DNA of 64,000 bases. Origin: Euphorbia lathyris (lineage: Eukaryota > Streptophyta > Magnoliopsida > Malpighiales > Euphorbiaceae). The notes under the pieces are model-generated. The model was not told where the DNA came from and ran no database searches. It was given only the letters and a program-made list of their open reading frames with translations. Each line of letters starts with the position of its first letter. Position 1 is the stretch's first letter. The stretch spans positions 88,855,501 through 88,919,500 of the forward strand of contig NC_088915.1 in assembly GCF_963576675.1 (NCBI RefSeq). Reading direction: 5' to 3'. A program made the translations under genes and the position numbers. Below, one piece after another: positions 20,480 to 31,240 of this stretch.

Positions 20480-20544
20480 GCTTTTTGGTTGTTTTGTTTT
20501 CCCTTTCCTTTCTTACCAAAAAAAAAAAAAAAACTCCATACCCC

Positions 20545-20766
20545 GATCTTGGTCGTTTTACTTTTTTTTTAAGACGTGTGCAATACATCTTTTGCATTTC
20601 TCTTACTTTTTGTTTCATCTGAGCGATTAATTGATTATATTTTATGCAAGTTCATTAGATTAATTTGATATTTTATACAAGTTGAGGACGCTAGTGAGAT
20701 ACTTTAAAAGTCTAGAGGATCAATCAAACTTTTTGAACAAGTTCAGCGAACAAAATGTATTAAGCT
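20545..20766. mobile_element. Right half of the MITE split by the LINE
   Basis: Begins GATCTTGGTCGTTTTAC directly after the LINE duplication and ends AAATGTATTAAGCT, matching the right arm of 52094-52616. The flank TATTTTCTT (20767-20775) is the outer duplication. Confidence 0.8.
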
Positions 20767-20776
20767 TATTTTCTTT

Positions 20777-22090
20777 CTCCAAAGTCCAATGATTTGAATG
20801 ACGGTGGGTGTACTTTACCCAACATACAACAGAATCAATGTTATCGAACTGGATCAGACATCAAATCGAATTTATAACTGAGTCACGAGTCATTTGATGG
20901 GACCGGATGGTTCAAATTGGTCGAACCAGATAACGTAATAAATAAATTAATTAATAAAAAAATTATATATTAAATATATAATTAATTTTAAATTATTTTT
21001 ATAAATTATATATCTCCAAAATAAATTATAACAAATTATGGTTTGTTAATTTTTTTTTTGTCAACTTGAGGTTTTTTATTTCCTTCGAATCATTAAGCCG
21101 AGAAGTTAGAAAATTGACGAGTTATGCTTTGTTTATTTAGATATTTTCTTTCGCATCCTTAAGCCGATCTTTGGCCTACTCATGCTCGGTTTGTTAGAAA
21201 ATTGACAAGCTAACATCTTATTCGTGAGTAACTCGTTAATTCTCTTTATGATCTTCACTCGTGATAACTCATTAATTATGTTTATTTGAAAGTTTTTTAA
21301 CACAAAATTACATAGTTTTGAAATTTACAAAACTAAAGCTTACACAAAACTATGTTTTTTATATTCCCCTTTATAAAAATACCACAATTAAAAAAAACAA
21401 TCTAACAATGTTTGTTTACGAGCGTTTTCATTAAACATTATAATTAAGATTGTTCATGAATAACTGAGTTTGCTCGCAAACTTTCCAATCGAGTTTCACA
21501 ATACTCAAGCTCAGCTAGTTTATAAATTGAATGAATACGGCCGAACATGAATAATCGAATTTACTCGCAAACTTTCCAGCCGAGTTTCACTATACTCAAA
21601 CTCAGCTCATCAAATCTAAAATTTCAACAATAGTACAATTATTAATCTAAAATTTCAACAATAGTACAATTATTAATTAGATTGGTTTTACCCAAGTCTA
21701 TTTCTAGTACGATGCATTATGCCTATAATTAATGCGGCCATCAACAAGAATTCAGACTAGGAGATAAAGAATTAAGCCTCAAAATGCTCTCTGAAATTGT
21801 TAGATAGGGTTAGTTTAGGCCAAATTGAAGGTTTAACTTCACCTTTAAGTTAGTAAAAATTGACAAATTAATAAAAATCAGTTACGATCAATTCTAATAC
21901 TAAGAACGATCAATTTTAATATCTACATGTTTTGTCAAATTTGAACTAATTTATTAAGTTTTGATGACTTAAAAACTAAATTGATATCTAAACTTGAACT
22001 TAAACTAAATTAACACTGTTTGCCAACTTTACGGCCATTTTGGCTCTTAATTAAGGAGATAAAAAGGTGGGGGAATTGATAAGAATGTTT
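20777..22090. other. AT-rich intergenic DNA, no gene seen
   Basis: No convincing ORF or RNA gene. It contains a perfect 31-bp tandem duplication at 21615-21645 and 21646-21676 (starting TCTAAAATTTCAACAATAG). A stretch with repeated CTCGCAAACTTTCCA-CGAGTTTCAC phrases at about 21470-21605 looks like decayed foldback DNA. Confidence 0.6.
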
Positions 22091-22097
22091 ACAGAGA

Positions 22098-23525
22098 TAG
22101 ACATGCCCACGGGCCTGGGTATCCGCCCAGTCTGTCCACACACGTGTCCCTTGGATCGGACTTGGACAATGAAAATTGATCATAGACTCAGTTCGACCTA
22201 GACCAGCTAAACCCACCTATTTTTTGGACAGACTTGGGATTGATAAAAATAGCCCGACCCGTCTATTAATATTAATTATTAATTTATATACTAAATATTT
22301 AATTTTAAGTGTGAATTTTATTGGTTCATTGATTCATTGATTCTCCTCTATGTAATAAAGTTTGGAATCTTAAAGTGCCCCCTAAAGTTAAGAACCTTCT
22401 TTGGCGGGTTCTGGCTAACTGTTTCCCTTCTAAAGTCGCGCTGAAAGCCCGAAGGGTTCCTATCTCTGATTTATGCGAGCTCTGTCATGGGGCGGTGGAA
22501 GATTCTTATCATATTTTTCTCAGATGTACTATGGCTCGAGCTATTTGGACTATTTCGCCTATTGGGGATGTGGGAACCCAATTTCAAAACATTTTTGATT
22601 ATTGGGGTTGGATCTTCTCTAAACCGGTGGAGCTTGTTGACCTTGTAGCGGTTTTATGGTAGATTATTTGGGGTTATAGAAATGACATTGTGTGGAATCG
22701 GAAGGATTCACAAGCTTCGATCATGTACCATTCGGCCGGCTCATTTCTACAGGTCTGGAAGAAAGCGCAGGCGTCGGTTTCTCCTTCAGGCAGTCCGGCT
22801 GTGCCAAGCCTGACGGTGTGGCAGCGTCCTCCAATTGGCTTCCTAAAATTGAATGTGGATGGTGCGTCATTTGCAGACAAGAATGTGGCTGGTTTTGGAT
22901 GTATTGTTCGGGATGAGTTGTGCCGTTTTGTTGCGGCTAAAAATGGATCCCTGCAGAATTATCAAGATGCATCATTCATTGAAGCGCTATCGGTCCGTGA
23001 AGCTCTTAGTTGGATCAAAGACCGCGGATGGAAGGATGTAATCATTGAATCAGATTCTTTGATCGTGGTACAGTCTATGGCCCGCCCGTTAGAGGTTTCA
23101 TCTCCTTTTAACGCCTTAGCCAATGATTGTCATTTTTCTTTGAACGAGTCTTCTAATTGCTCTATTCGTTTTGTCTGTCGTTCTGCAAACTCTGTTGCTC
23201 ATTTGTTAGCTAGAAGTAGTATTTTACCTTTACATCGGGATGAGTAGTTTTCTGTACCCCTGATTTTATTTGTAATATGTTTCTTCTTGATTCTTAATAT
23301 ATACTTATTTGGTTGTCAAAAAAAAAAAAAAGTGTGAATTTTATTTTTTATAAATTAAAAATTATATATATATTTTTAGGTGGGTTTATATTGGTTGGAC
23401 TTGAGATTTGATTTTAAGCCCGAATCCAATCCGGCCGAACCCACCTAAATTAACAGTTAGCTGGGCTGGACTTGATCCTAGCATTTTTACATGTAAACCT
23501 CCGGGCCAGCCCAACCCATGTGTCT
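22098..23525. mobile_element. hAT-like foldback element split by a LINE fragment
   Basis: The left arm starts TAGACATGCCCACGGGCC and the right arm ends GGCC-GCCCAACCCATGTGTCT. The arms also share inverted AACCCACCTA and GGACTTG blocks. Flanking ACAGAGA (22091-22097 and 23526-23532) fits a duplication of 7-8 bp. It has no ORF of its own. Confidence 0.65.
22323..23330 (+). pseudogene. 5'-truncated LINE fragment: zf-RVT and RNase H
   Basis: A short 3' end of an L1-type LINE with an A tract at 23318-23330, flanked by a 16-bp duplication (AAGTGTGAATTTTATT at 22307-22322 and 23330-23345). The frame reads a zf-RVT domain (LLWRVLANCFPSK; CELCHGAVEDSYHIFLRC), an in-frame TAG at 22660, then RNase H (LNVDGASFADKN; IESDSL; RSANSVAHLLA), ending at 23247. 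It looks like a host ORF but is insertion debris. Confidence 0.92.
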
Positions 23526-23707
23526 ACAGAGAGATGAGAAAAATGACCAATATTATGCTTTTTTCGTCAATTAATATATAGAAAATTACATTAAGTTAAG
23601 TTGTACTATAACTTACACTACTAAAATCTCTTAAAATTCACACTTTTGATGTATTATCACATATACTATATACCCCATTAGAGAAGCAGAACTCCATGGA
23701 AATGAAG

Positions 23708-23768
23708 CATCCTATGGAGGAGTCAAGAGAGGGCTGAATCATCCTATGGAGGAGTCAAGAGAGGGCTG
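23708..23768. repeat. 32-bp tandem duplication across the fibrillin stop codon
   Basis: The 29-bp string starting CATCCTATGGAGGAGTCAAG occurs at 23708-23736 and 23740-23768, separated by three bases. The right copy encodes the last codons and stop of the fibrillin gene. The left copy lies just downstream, in the 3' UTR. Confidence 0.92.
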
Positions 23769-26700
23769 CCTTCCTTAATGAGCACGAAAACGCTACCGCC
23801 GTCACCCCTCGAGATTCTAACATCTTCGTCGAGGTAGGTGGTGAGTAACCATGATTCAGCATTGGTGTTGGAGATAGAAAACTTCAACGGTGGTTGGCTG
23901 GAAATAGTCTTTGCTACTGAAGATGCTGTGTCCTGAACTGAGGTTATGATGCCTTTAAAGGGTGTGAGATCAACATTTTGTCCAAAAAATTCCACATTTT
24001 CTGGTACTACTATGGAATCTGTTAGCTGGGGAGTCCCAATTATGCCTTCTTGAAATTTGATCTGAAGAAAATGTAAGAAAATAGTGTATGAATGGATAAG
24101 GATAAGGGAAATAAAAACAGAATACACAACAAATAGGGAAATAGAATTGTATTCATAAGCTTGAAATTAACTGAAATTGAAAGATAAGACAAGCTAAGAA
24201 AGGTCTCGACTCCCACAGTTAGTTAGACTTTCCTCTCTACTCAAACAACAGTGCCAAACACTCAAGAAGTGCTTACTAACAGAATTATCCCTGCCTCTTT
24301 TCCTTCTTATTGTCATGTAACCAATCGAATTAAGTTTTTAAACTGATAGTTAACGCCAATTCATATTAATATTTGATACATCCCACACACGAATGCTTAG
24401 ACACAGGTTCATCTTCAAATTAAATCAACGAACGAAGTTGTCAGGATTCAAACCTTTAATCACTTGGTGAGTAAGCTCTGATACCATGTGAAGGAAACAA
24501 TTGAACTAAAAGCTTAAACTGATAGCTAAAGTCTAATAATAGTTTTTACTATAATCTCTGACACATCCCCCTCATGTGAATGCCTCCTTAGCTTGAAGTG
24601 TGTACCATTTCAATTAATCAATTGAACTAAAACTATGTCAAGAAACTAATTGAACTAAAAGCTCACGCCTTCTTCTTCCACGGTCCTATAGTTTAGTTTC
24701 TACTTTGATTTTTTCCATTTCCCCTAAATTCCTAATTTTGTTATTTGGAGGTGCTGACGACTCCATTTGTCTGATAAAATTTCAAAACATTGTTTGTTGT
24801 ACACGCTTCAAGCTAAGGAGGCTGTTGGATATTATAATAAAAATTATTATCAGCTTAAAATTTTATTTCAATTGTTAGTTGACACTCACACCACACCTCT
24901 ATATATATATACTAAGTACTAACTAATCTCTCTCTTTTGTAACTAACTTCCTCCATGCTCAAAACGAGTGTCCCTCTAATTCCCAAATAAACGTCCATTC
25001 CTATTAGCATATTCTCTTTTGTAACTAACTTCCTTCATGCTCAAAACGAGTGTCCCTCTAATTCCCAAATAAACCTTCATTCCTAGCATATTCTCTATCA
25101 AACGCAGTAAGTTCATATTTCAGTTGCGTATCGTGTTAATGGAGAATTTAAGCAAACAAAACTATGTGGTTCAAGAAATTTAACCATGTCAATTGCTACA
25201 CATCCAAAAACAACAAGTTCCAAGTAACATCATCAGTATTGTTACTAAGAGACACAGCTTGTTTCTTGTTGCTAAATATGTTAGACAGACACGGACACAA
25301 GAAACGTTATTTCTAAAACATATCCTTCATAAAATAGCCTTCAAACGAAAATGGACACATACACTAAATGTATACGGACACGGACACAGGCACGAAACGC
25401 GGAAATGCTACTAAAGAGTGTATGTGTAACATAACACAATTAGAATAGGGGAGAGAGATCCTATAGCATAAAGAGAACAAACCTGCACTCTCTTGGGGCT
25501 TCGGACTTCAAATTTGGCGTTGGTACTAAAGGAAGTAGTAGCTAGAGGCCCGGAAAACTGCACAGAGTTCTGAACAGTGAAATTCTCGGAATCAATAGTC
25601 TGAGATATTTCTTCTACCTTGACCAGTGGAAATGTGCCCCTTGACAACAATGGGAATAAGGCAGAAAAAGACGTGTACCTGCAGTAGCACAGTTAGTATA
25701 GCTGATAAGATTGCAAAACTCAGCAAAAATGGGGGAAAAAAAAGTAGCTAAGCGTAACCTTCTTCGATTCCACCAAGCTGTGTTCTGTACAAAATTGCTA
25801 TGAGCTACTTCAATTATATCGATATCACTACTACTATAGACCATCGTCCCGAAAAACTATTCTGTGAGCCTCAAATGAGAAGAAAAAACAACTTAAGTAT
25901 TATAATTTTGATATTAGTTAGACTATGGAATTTTGAGCACTGTTGTTATAATCTTAGTTAGACTATTCGAGCCGTATCTATAGAGAGGCGAATCTAAATT
26001 ATAACCGAATCGTAAGATTCGATTTGATTAAGCTCTATCCGAATCTACTGGAGGAATCTAAATTATATCAGAACCTTATAATTCCATTGAATTCAACTCT
26101 ATTTTGAAGTGGATCTTCATCATTTACTAACTACTAAACCTAAACTTCTCTAGTCCAATGGTTATTCATCAAGTTGTTAAATCAAACTAGTTCCATTCCA
26201 TAGTTACCGACGACTGACAAAAAGAACAGCGTAAGAAACTCAGAAACTCGAACCTCTTAGATTTGAATTTTAAGTATTTTTTTTATATTAAAATTTTTTA
26301 AACTAGTATTATAATAATATTTTCAGTTCACCGTGATAAATATTTTAATTTTTATAATATTATGAGATTTGAACCGCAATTTTAGGATTCGATTCACACG
26401 TCACAAAAATGAGAATCGAAATTTGACAACTATGAGCAAATCATGGCGCTACATAAATCCACATCAAAATATCAAATTATCATCAGCTAATTACCAATAA
26501 CACGATTATGATTATGATTTCAATTTCAAGTTTGATCTAAAACTTAGAATCGGAACAGGAAAAGGAAGGAGGAAGAAACTTACGCGAGAATCCACTTCCC
26601 GTTGAGGAGAGTCAAGGCCGCAGTAGGAGCAGCAGTAGGATTCTTAGCTTCAAGCTGTGTGATAAGCTCAACAACCTCAGCTCTCGTATCACTACTAGCA

Positions 26701-27023
26701 CGCAATCCACGATCGGTACCATAAAAGGAATCAACCAACTGTTGCTTTAGACGATCGACCTCCGTCAGCTCCTTAGGCTTAGGCTCAGGCTCAGGCTTAT
26801 CCTCCTCAACCACAGCGACGGTCGATGAGGTTTCCGGTTGCTCAGAGTATCCGTCGACCGCTCGAATGACGAAAAACGGCCTTGCTTTGATGGGGCATAG
26901 ACTCAGAGGGCTCGAATCGGAAAGCCTAGGAGGCAGAAAAGAGGAGGTGTGAGATTTTGAAGGAGCTCTGAATAGAGTTTTGCAGGGAAATTGATTCAAT
27001 TGAGAGATTGTATGAGACGCCAT
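23744..27023 (-). CDS. Fibrillin / plastid-lipid-associated protein (PAP), FBN1-type
   Basis: Three exons: 26584-27023, 25483-25678 and 23744-24061. All junctions are GT-AG (donors GTAAGT and GTTTGT; acceptors CTGCAG and TCTTCAG). Together they give 954 nt, 317 residues. Residues 1 to about 55 are a Ser-rich transit peptide with the conserved NQFPCKTL element. Then comes an acidic linker ([13 protein letters not shown], about 73-85). The PAP/fibrillin fold runs from about 88 ([35 protein letters not shown]) to the C-terminal hallmark [20 protein letters not shown]. Fibrillins coat plastoglobules and associate with thylakoid membranes under stress. Length matches FBN1 proteins (about 318 aa). 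This is the only clearly intact host gene in the window. Assignment to FBN1 rather than a sister class is from memory. Confidence 0.93.
24290..24600 (-). mobile_element. TRIM-like Copia relic in fibrillin intron 2
   Basis: The minus strand carries TGGTATCAGAGC at 24475-24486, the initiator tRNA-Met primer site. The LTR-like text to its right (AAACTGATAGCTAA ... ACACATCCCC) recurs diverged at about 24305-24390 (AAACTGATAGTTAA ... ATACATCCC). Two short repeats around a primer site suggest a terminal-repeat retrotransposon in miniature. Boundaries are approximate. Confidence 0.5.
24933..25092. repeat. About 80-bp tandem duplication in fibrillin intron 2
   Basis: TCTTTTGTAACTAACTTCC through CCAAATAAAC and GCATATTC is repeated at 24933-25014 and 25015-25092 with few differences. 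Confidence 0.88.
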
Positions 27024-27079
27024 TGGAGAGGAGGAGGAGGAAGAAGATGTTCTGTAGAAAAATTAAATTCAGAAATCAG

Positions 27080-27087
27080 TATTTAAA
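27080..27087 (-). promoter_or_regulatory. Probable fibrillin TATA box
   Basis: TTTAAATA on the minus strand lies 57 bp upstream of the ATG at 27023, in an AT-rich leader. The spacing is short but workable. Confidence 0.35.
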
Positions 27088-27485
27088 AAGGCGGAGAAAA
27101 TTAGTTGAATTAAATTAAAAAGACGATATTGTCCACTTAAAATACAAGGACGTATGCTTCAAAAAATAAAAATAAATCTTTTCAAAAAAAAAAAAAAATA
27201 AATAAATACAAGGACGTAGATGGAGTAGTACACACAGTAGGTTCTAGATATCTGACGTGTCTAATTTTATTTCAGTTGAGGCAACAAACAATTTGTTTTT
27301 ATTCAAATTAAAATAAAAATCTCTAACTTTGTTAAAATAATTTTTATGAAAAAACCTGATCAAAAATTTTTTTTATGAAAAAAATCAGTTTCACATCATT
27401 ACGAGGAGTAGTACTAGTAATGAGATTAGTTTGTAGTTTCACCGATTTGCAGATGGATATTTGTGGTATTTCGTTTTGCAATCGT
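27088..27485. other. Fibrillin upstream region, nothing further seen
   Basis: AT-rich DNA between the fibrillin promoter and the Tat element LTR, with A tracts and no gene. Any light or stress elements cannot be called with confidence by eye. Confidence 0.5.
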
Positions 27486-27950
27486 TGATAACTTGCTGGA
27501 TCCGCTTTGATATTCTTTGCCGGAGTTACCTGCAAAACAAAACCGGAGACAGGATCTCCGAGAAAACTCTCCGACGATCAAGTCAGTTTTTGTAAGAATG
27601 AGTCTATAATTTAGCAATAGCTTTGTGGGAAAAATGTAAACGTACCTCCTCCCTTATTTTTAAGGCCTTTTATAGGTGTTTTTTGGGTAACCGCCGAGGA
27701 CGGTTACTCCTTAGTGGGCCATGTTCTGAGGGCGGTTACCCCTTTTTAGGCCATGTCCCTTTCGTGGTTTTCATGGCAACGAACGTGGTTCTGAGTGGGA
27801 GTCTTGGCGCTCCGTTTAGGAATTCGGGGCGGTTTACTCGCTGCGCCCGCTTCCTTTATTCGGGTCCCGTCCAATCTTAGCCCATGGGGCTTTAATATGG
27901 GATGGGCTTGCGAAATGAATATAACCCGTTTTGGGCTTCGCGGGTTATCA
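27486..27950 (-). repeat. Tat 3' LTR (left copy)
   Basis: Plus-strand ends are TGATAACTTGCTGGATCC and CTTCGCGGGTTATCA. It includes AACCGCCGAGGACGG-type repeats of CGGTTAC. It pairs with 36905-37368. Confidence 0.95.
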
Positions 27951-27968
27951 CATGCCTCCCCCTTGGTC
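27951..27968 (-). promoter_or_regulatory. Tat polypurine tract
   Basis: The minus strand reads ACCAAGGGGGAGGCATG immediately before the 3' LTR, the plus-strand primer. Confidence 0.8.
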
Positions 27969-28215
27969 TAGCAAGAGCCCTTTTAGGGTCTTTTTATAGG
28001 GGACGCTTCGTCTTTGTCCGATTATTTCAAAGTTTTGAACTTGTGCATTTCCCCTCTTTCGTTTTCTCCGGCGTCGACCTTTTAATTCCGTTACTTCTTT
28101 TCCGGCGTTGACCTCTTAATCCCGTCACTTCACTGTGTTGTCTTTTTCATGTAAGTTTTTCTTTTCACATTTGCTCCTTGTTCGGCTTTTTGCTTCTGTT
28201 TTCCTTTTATCGATC

Positions 28216-30575
28216 ATGTCAGACCTCGACTTCGCGCCGTTTGACGATGATTATGTCCGCGAGGTCTCTAACGAGGTCGAAGAGATGGTTGAGGAAGCTT
28301 CGACCAGCTCTCCTGGGTGTAATTCTCATCCCGCCGACTTCCTTCATCTGGCGAATACAACCGACGAGGGTTTAGGTTTTGACCCCAAAAAGTTGATTCT
28401 GCCACCTGTCCCAACCCCTCGTTTGTTACCAAAGAAGGACAGGTCGGGAAGTCTGGTTTGTCAAGAGACGATCGATGATTTGCGGGAGCATTATCCCTAG
28501 CTCCGAGGTCTCGAGACTATCATTCCTGGGGAGGATAGGGGACCGGGCGATTACCCAAAGGGGTACTTCACTATTTTCGTGGCCCAGATTATCTGCGGCT
28601 TCACTTATCCGCTGGCGGATGAGATTGCTTCCGTCCTAGGCGGTTACGGAATCGCGCCCGGGCAATTTCATCCTAACGGCTGGGCCGATTTGACTCTGGA
28701 CAAATTCTTGGCGGATTGTTTGGAGGTTCCCTTTTCGCCCAAAATCTTCTCCAAGCTCCACCATTTCAAAAGCTCGGCGGGGTATTTCACTTTCATCCGC
28801 CAGAGCGGATACTATAGTTTTGACGAGAAGCTGAACAAGATCCGCGAGTGGGATCGATCTTACTTTTTCATCAAGTTTAATGAGGAAAACCTGAACTTCC
28901 TTCGTTGCTGGAGCCGACCCAACGTAAAGAGTTTGAACTTCGGGTATCCCAGCCAGGAAGAATCCACCGTTATCAAGTTCCTGAAGAGCACTCCACCTTT
29001 TGTATGGACATACGATCAGGCCTTTCATATGCTAAGGAGCCGAGTAGCGATTGCATACCGCGAGGGGGATCGCGTTGTCTATATTCCTTATCGTGTTTTT
29101 GTGCAAAGTACTTTTTATTTCCAAGTTGATGGTTTCTTTTAACCCTTTGCAGGGGTGATCCTTTATCTCAAATCGCTGCAGATCGGGAGGCCAAAGCTCT
29201 GGCGAGAAGAAAGAAGCGGATGACGGAAACCGCTTCCGTTGTAGGGGCGGATCCTTCTGGAGGGACGATTCCTTCTATTGGGGCGGCTTCCCCGGTTAGG
29301 GCTTCCGCTTCACAAGGTCCCGCTTCTGCCTCCGAGGATCTTCCTTTAACCAGGAAGCGGAAGATAAGTGCGGATACAGAGTCTTCTCGTTCTAAAAAGA
29401 AGAACACTTCTGTGTCCCTTACTGTTGGCGGCGCACCTGTATCCGCCTCATCTAAAGGAAAGAGCAGTACCCCCATTCACGAGGTATCTTGATCTACTCC
29501 CTCTCGTATTGCTACTTTTTCCTCATGAGCTATCTGCCATTCTCTTGATATTTTTCTTTATGCTTTTGCAGCCAATCCCCGATATTAGCGGATGGTGGAC
29601 TAGGACTTTCGGCCTGGCCGTGAACTTCTCTTGCAAGGATATTGTATCTTCCATATGTAATGTCCTCGGGCGACTTCCCTCTACCTCCCGTGTACGCGAG
29701 CAAGTATCGCTCCCTACTGCTGTGGAAGGGATCGAGAAGCGTTCTGTAGAGGTATATTATTGCTTTGTCCTTTCGCTTTCAAATATCTTGTGTTCATTGT
29801 AACCGCATATTTCTATTCGCCCATTTTTATTTGTGAGACGTGTTATATGCAGATTATCAATTTCGCTGAGGGCATTCTCCGAAGGGATGCAGAGCGAGCC
29901 AAGGAGTTGGAAAGTCTTGGTACGGAATTGGCGACTCAGAAGTCGCTTTATGATGATGTCCAAGGGAAGGTGAAGGTCCTAGAGGGCACCTGTCAAAAGG
30001 CCGTGGGCGAGAAGGAGGAGGCCCTTAAATCCCTTCAGGCCAAGTCCGATGAACTGCAAAAAGCCCTCGACGATCTAGCTGCTTTCAAGGAGGCCCAAAA
30101 GAAGAGGATTGAGGAGATTTTGGCTGAAGATGGCGCCCGCATCTACTGGTATGGGGAGCGGATTCATGGGGCTTATGAGCACGGGCATCAGGGTCTAGTA
30201 CTTAACCGCCCCAAAGTTCCCATCCCTGAAAAGGATTTAACTAGGGAGTGGGATAAGCTGGAAGCCGAGGATGCTGATATGGATGAGGTACTCTTCTTAG
30301 ATTGGAAGAGTCTTCAGGATCCTCCGATTAGCTGCGAGATCCCTATTCAGCCCGCGGAAGGAGAGGCACCCCAAGCCGTTTCTCAACTTGTGCAAGAGGT
30401 ACCTCTCACCGAAGAGGTTACTAAGGCGGTTACCGATTCAAGGGTTGAGGATTCGCTTGAAGTAGATCCTCCTACCGGAGGAGATGAGGGAGTCGCCGCA
30501 GTCCAGGAGGGCATTAGGGGCGAAGGAGAGCAAGCTGTAGCATATCTTAACTTATATTTGGACTTTTGTATGTAA
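28216..30575 (+). CDS. Four-exon gene antisense to pol inside the Tat element
   Basis: The ATG at 28216 starts exon 1 (28216-29107); exons 2-4 are 29182-29483, 29572-29751 and 29853-30575. Introns are 74, 88 and 101 nt, all GT-AG, and every phase agrees, giving about 698 codons. One in-frame TAG lies at 28498-28500 (codon 95). The exon 1 region YPLADEIASVLGGYGIAPGQ onward resembles the putative gypsy-type transposon family (from memory). Exon 2 is Ser-rich with KKR and RKRK motifs. Exon 4 begins with a long coiled coil (KELESLGTEL through KKRIEEIL) and ends acidic. A TATAGGGG box is at about 27995. Additional antisense ORFs are known in Tat elements; the function of this one is unknown. The stop may make this copy null. 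Confidence 0.75.
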
Positions 30576-30819
30576 AAACCATGTAACAAACCGCTCTGAT
30601 ATATATATTTTCTTTCGGTTGTTGCTTTTCATATGTGTGTGATTGTCACTTTTTTGCCCTTTATATGTGCCCTTTGTCCTTTTGCCGACTCCATATTTGT
30701 GTTTCTTCATAGCTAGGGTGGCCAGACCCTTTTTGCAATTTTGAGTACTCGTTTATTCGCTTAATTTTATGCCTTAACTTATAATTCTTCTTTCGAAAAT
30801 AATCATAAGTTTTGATCAT

Positions 30820-31058
30820 AAGGTTTTGCGAGTGATGCGTAATCATGCATCCGTCTTTCTTTAACAGGCAACACATTTATGTGTTTTTTATTTGAACCCT
30901 AAGGTTTTTTGCGAGTGATACGTAATCAAGCATCCGCCTTTCTTTAAGAGGCAACACATTTATGTGTTTTTGATTTTAACCCTAAGGTTTTTTTGCGAGT
31001 GATGCGTAATCATGCATCCGCCTTTCTTTTAAGAGGCAACACATTTATGTGTTTTTGT
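30820..31058. repeat. Three tandem copies of an 81-83 bp repeat in the Tat 3' region
   Basis: Copies start with AAGGTTTT-TTGCGAGTGAT at 30820, 30901 and 30984 and share ATCCGCCTTTCTTTAA, GGCAACACATTTATGTG and a T tract. They lie between the antisense gene and the end of pol. Confidence 0.92.
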
Positions 31059-31240
31059 AAAGAATCCGCATTTTGTTGTAACATACTGAGTGAATGTAAT
31101 AACTTTTATTGATGACGAGAAAAAGTTTATTACATATGTACACCAATTGTGCGGGATCGAAGCCTCATTAAAACCTTTTATCAGAAAACCCAGTGGAAAA
31201 AACTCATAAAAGGAAAAAGAGTACTCGTCATTTCCTCGAA

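Larger units (their letters stand above)
3943..20531 (+). mobile_element. 5'-truncated L1-type LINE with RNase H, host of the Copia insertion
   Basis: The element runs 3943-6916, is interrupted by an LTR retrotransposon, and resumes at 18392, ending in an A tract at 20518-20531. It is flanked by the 13-bp duplication AACTCCATACCCC (3930-3942 and 20532-20544). The 5' end begins inside ORF1, so it is truncated, as is usual for target-primed reverse transcription. The order ORF1 zinc knuckle, endonuclease, reverse transcriptase, zf-RVT, RNase H is the plant L1 arrangement. Nonsense codons and frameshifts show it is dead. About 5.1 kb of LINE sequence remains without the insert. Confidence 0.95.

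Noticed and set aside
22375..23247. Possible host RNase H gene
   Set aside because: zf-RVT plus RNase H order, an A tract and a 16-bp target duplication identify a LINE tail.
28216..30575. Antisense spliced gene as a host gene trapped between elements
   Set aside because: It lies wholly between pol and the 3' LTR of one Tat element with matching LTRs and resembles known extra ORFs of that lineage, so it is treated as element-borne.
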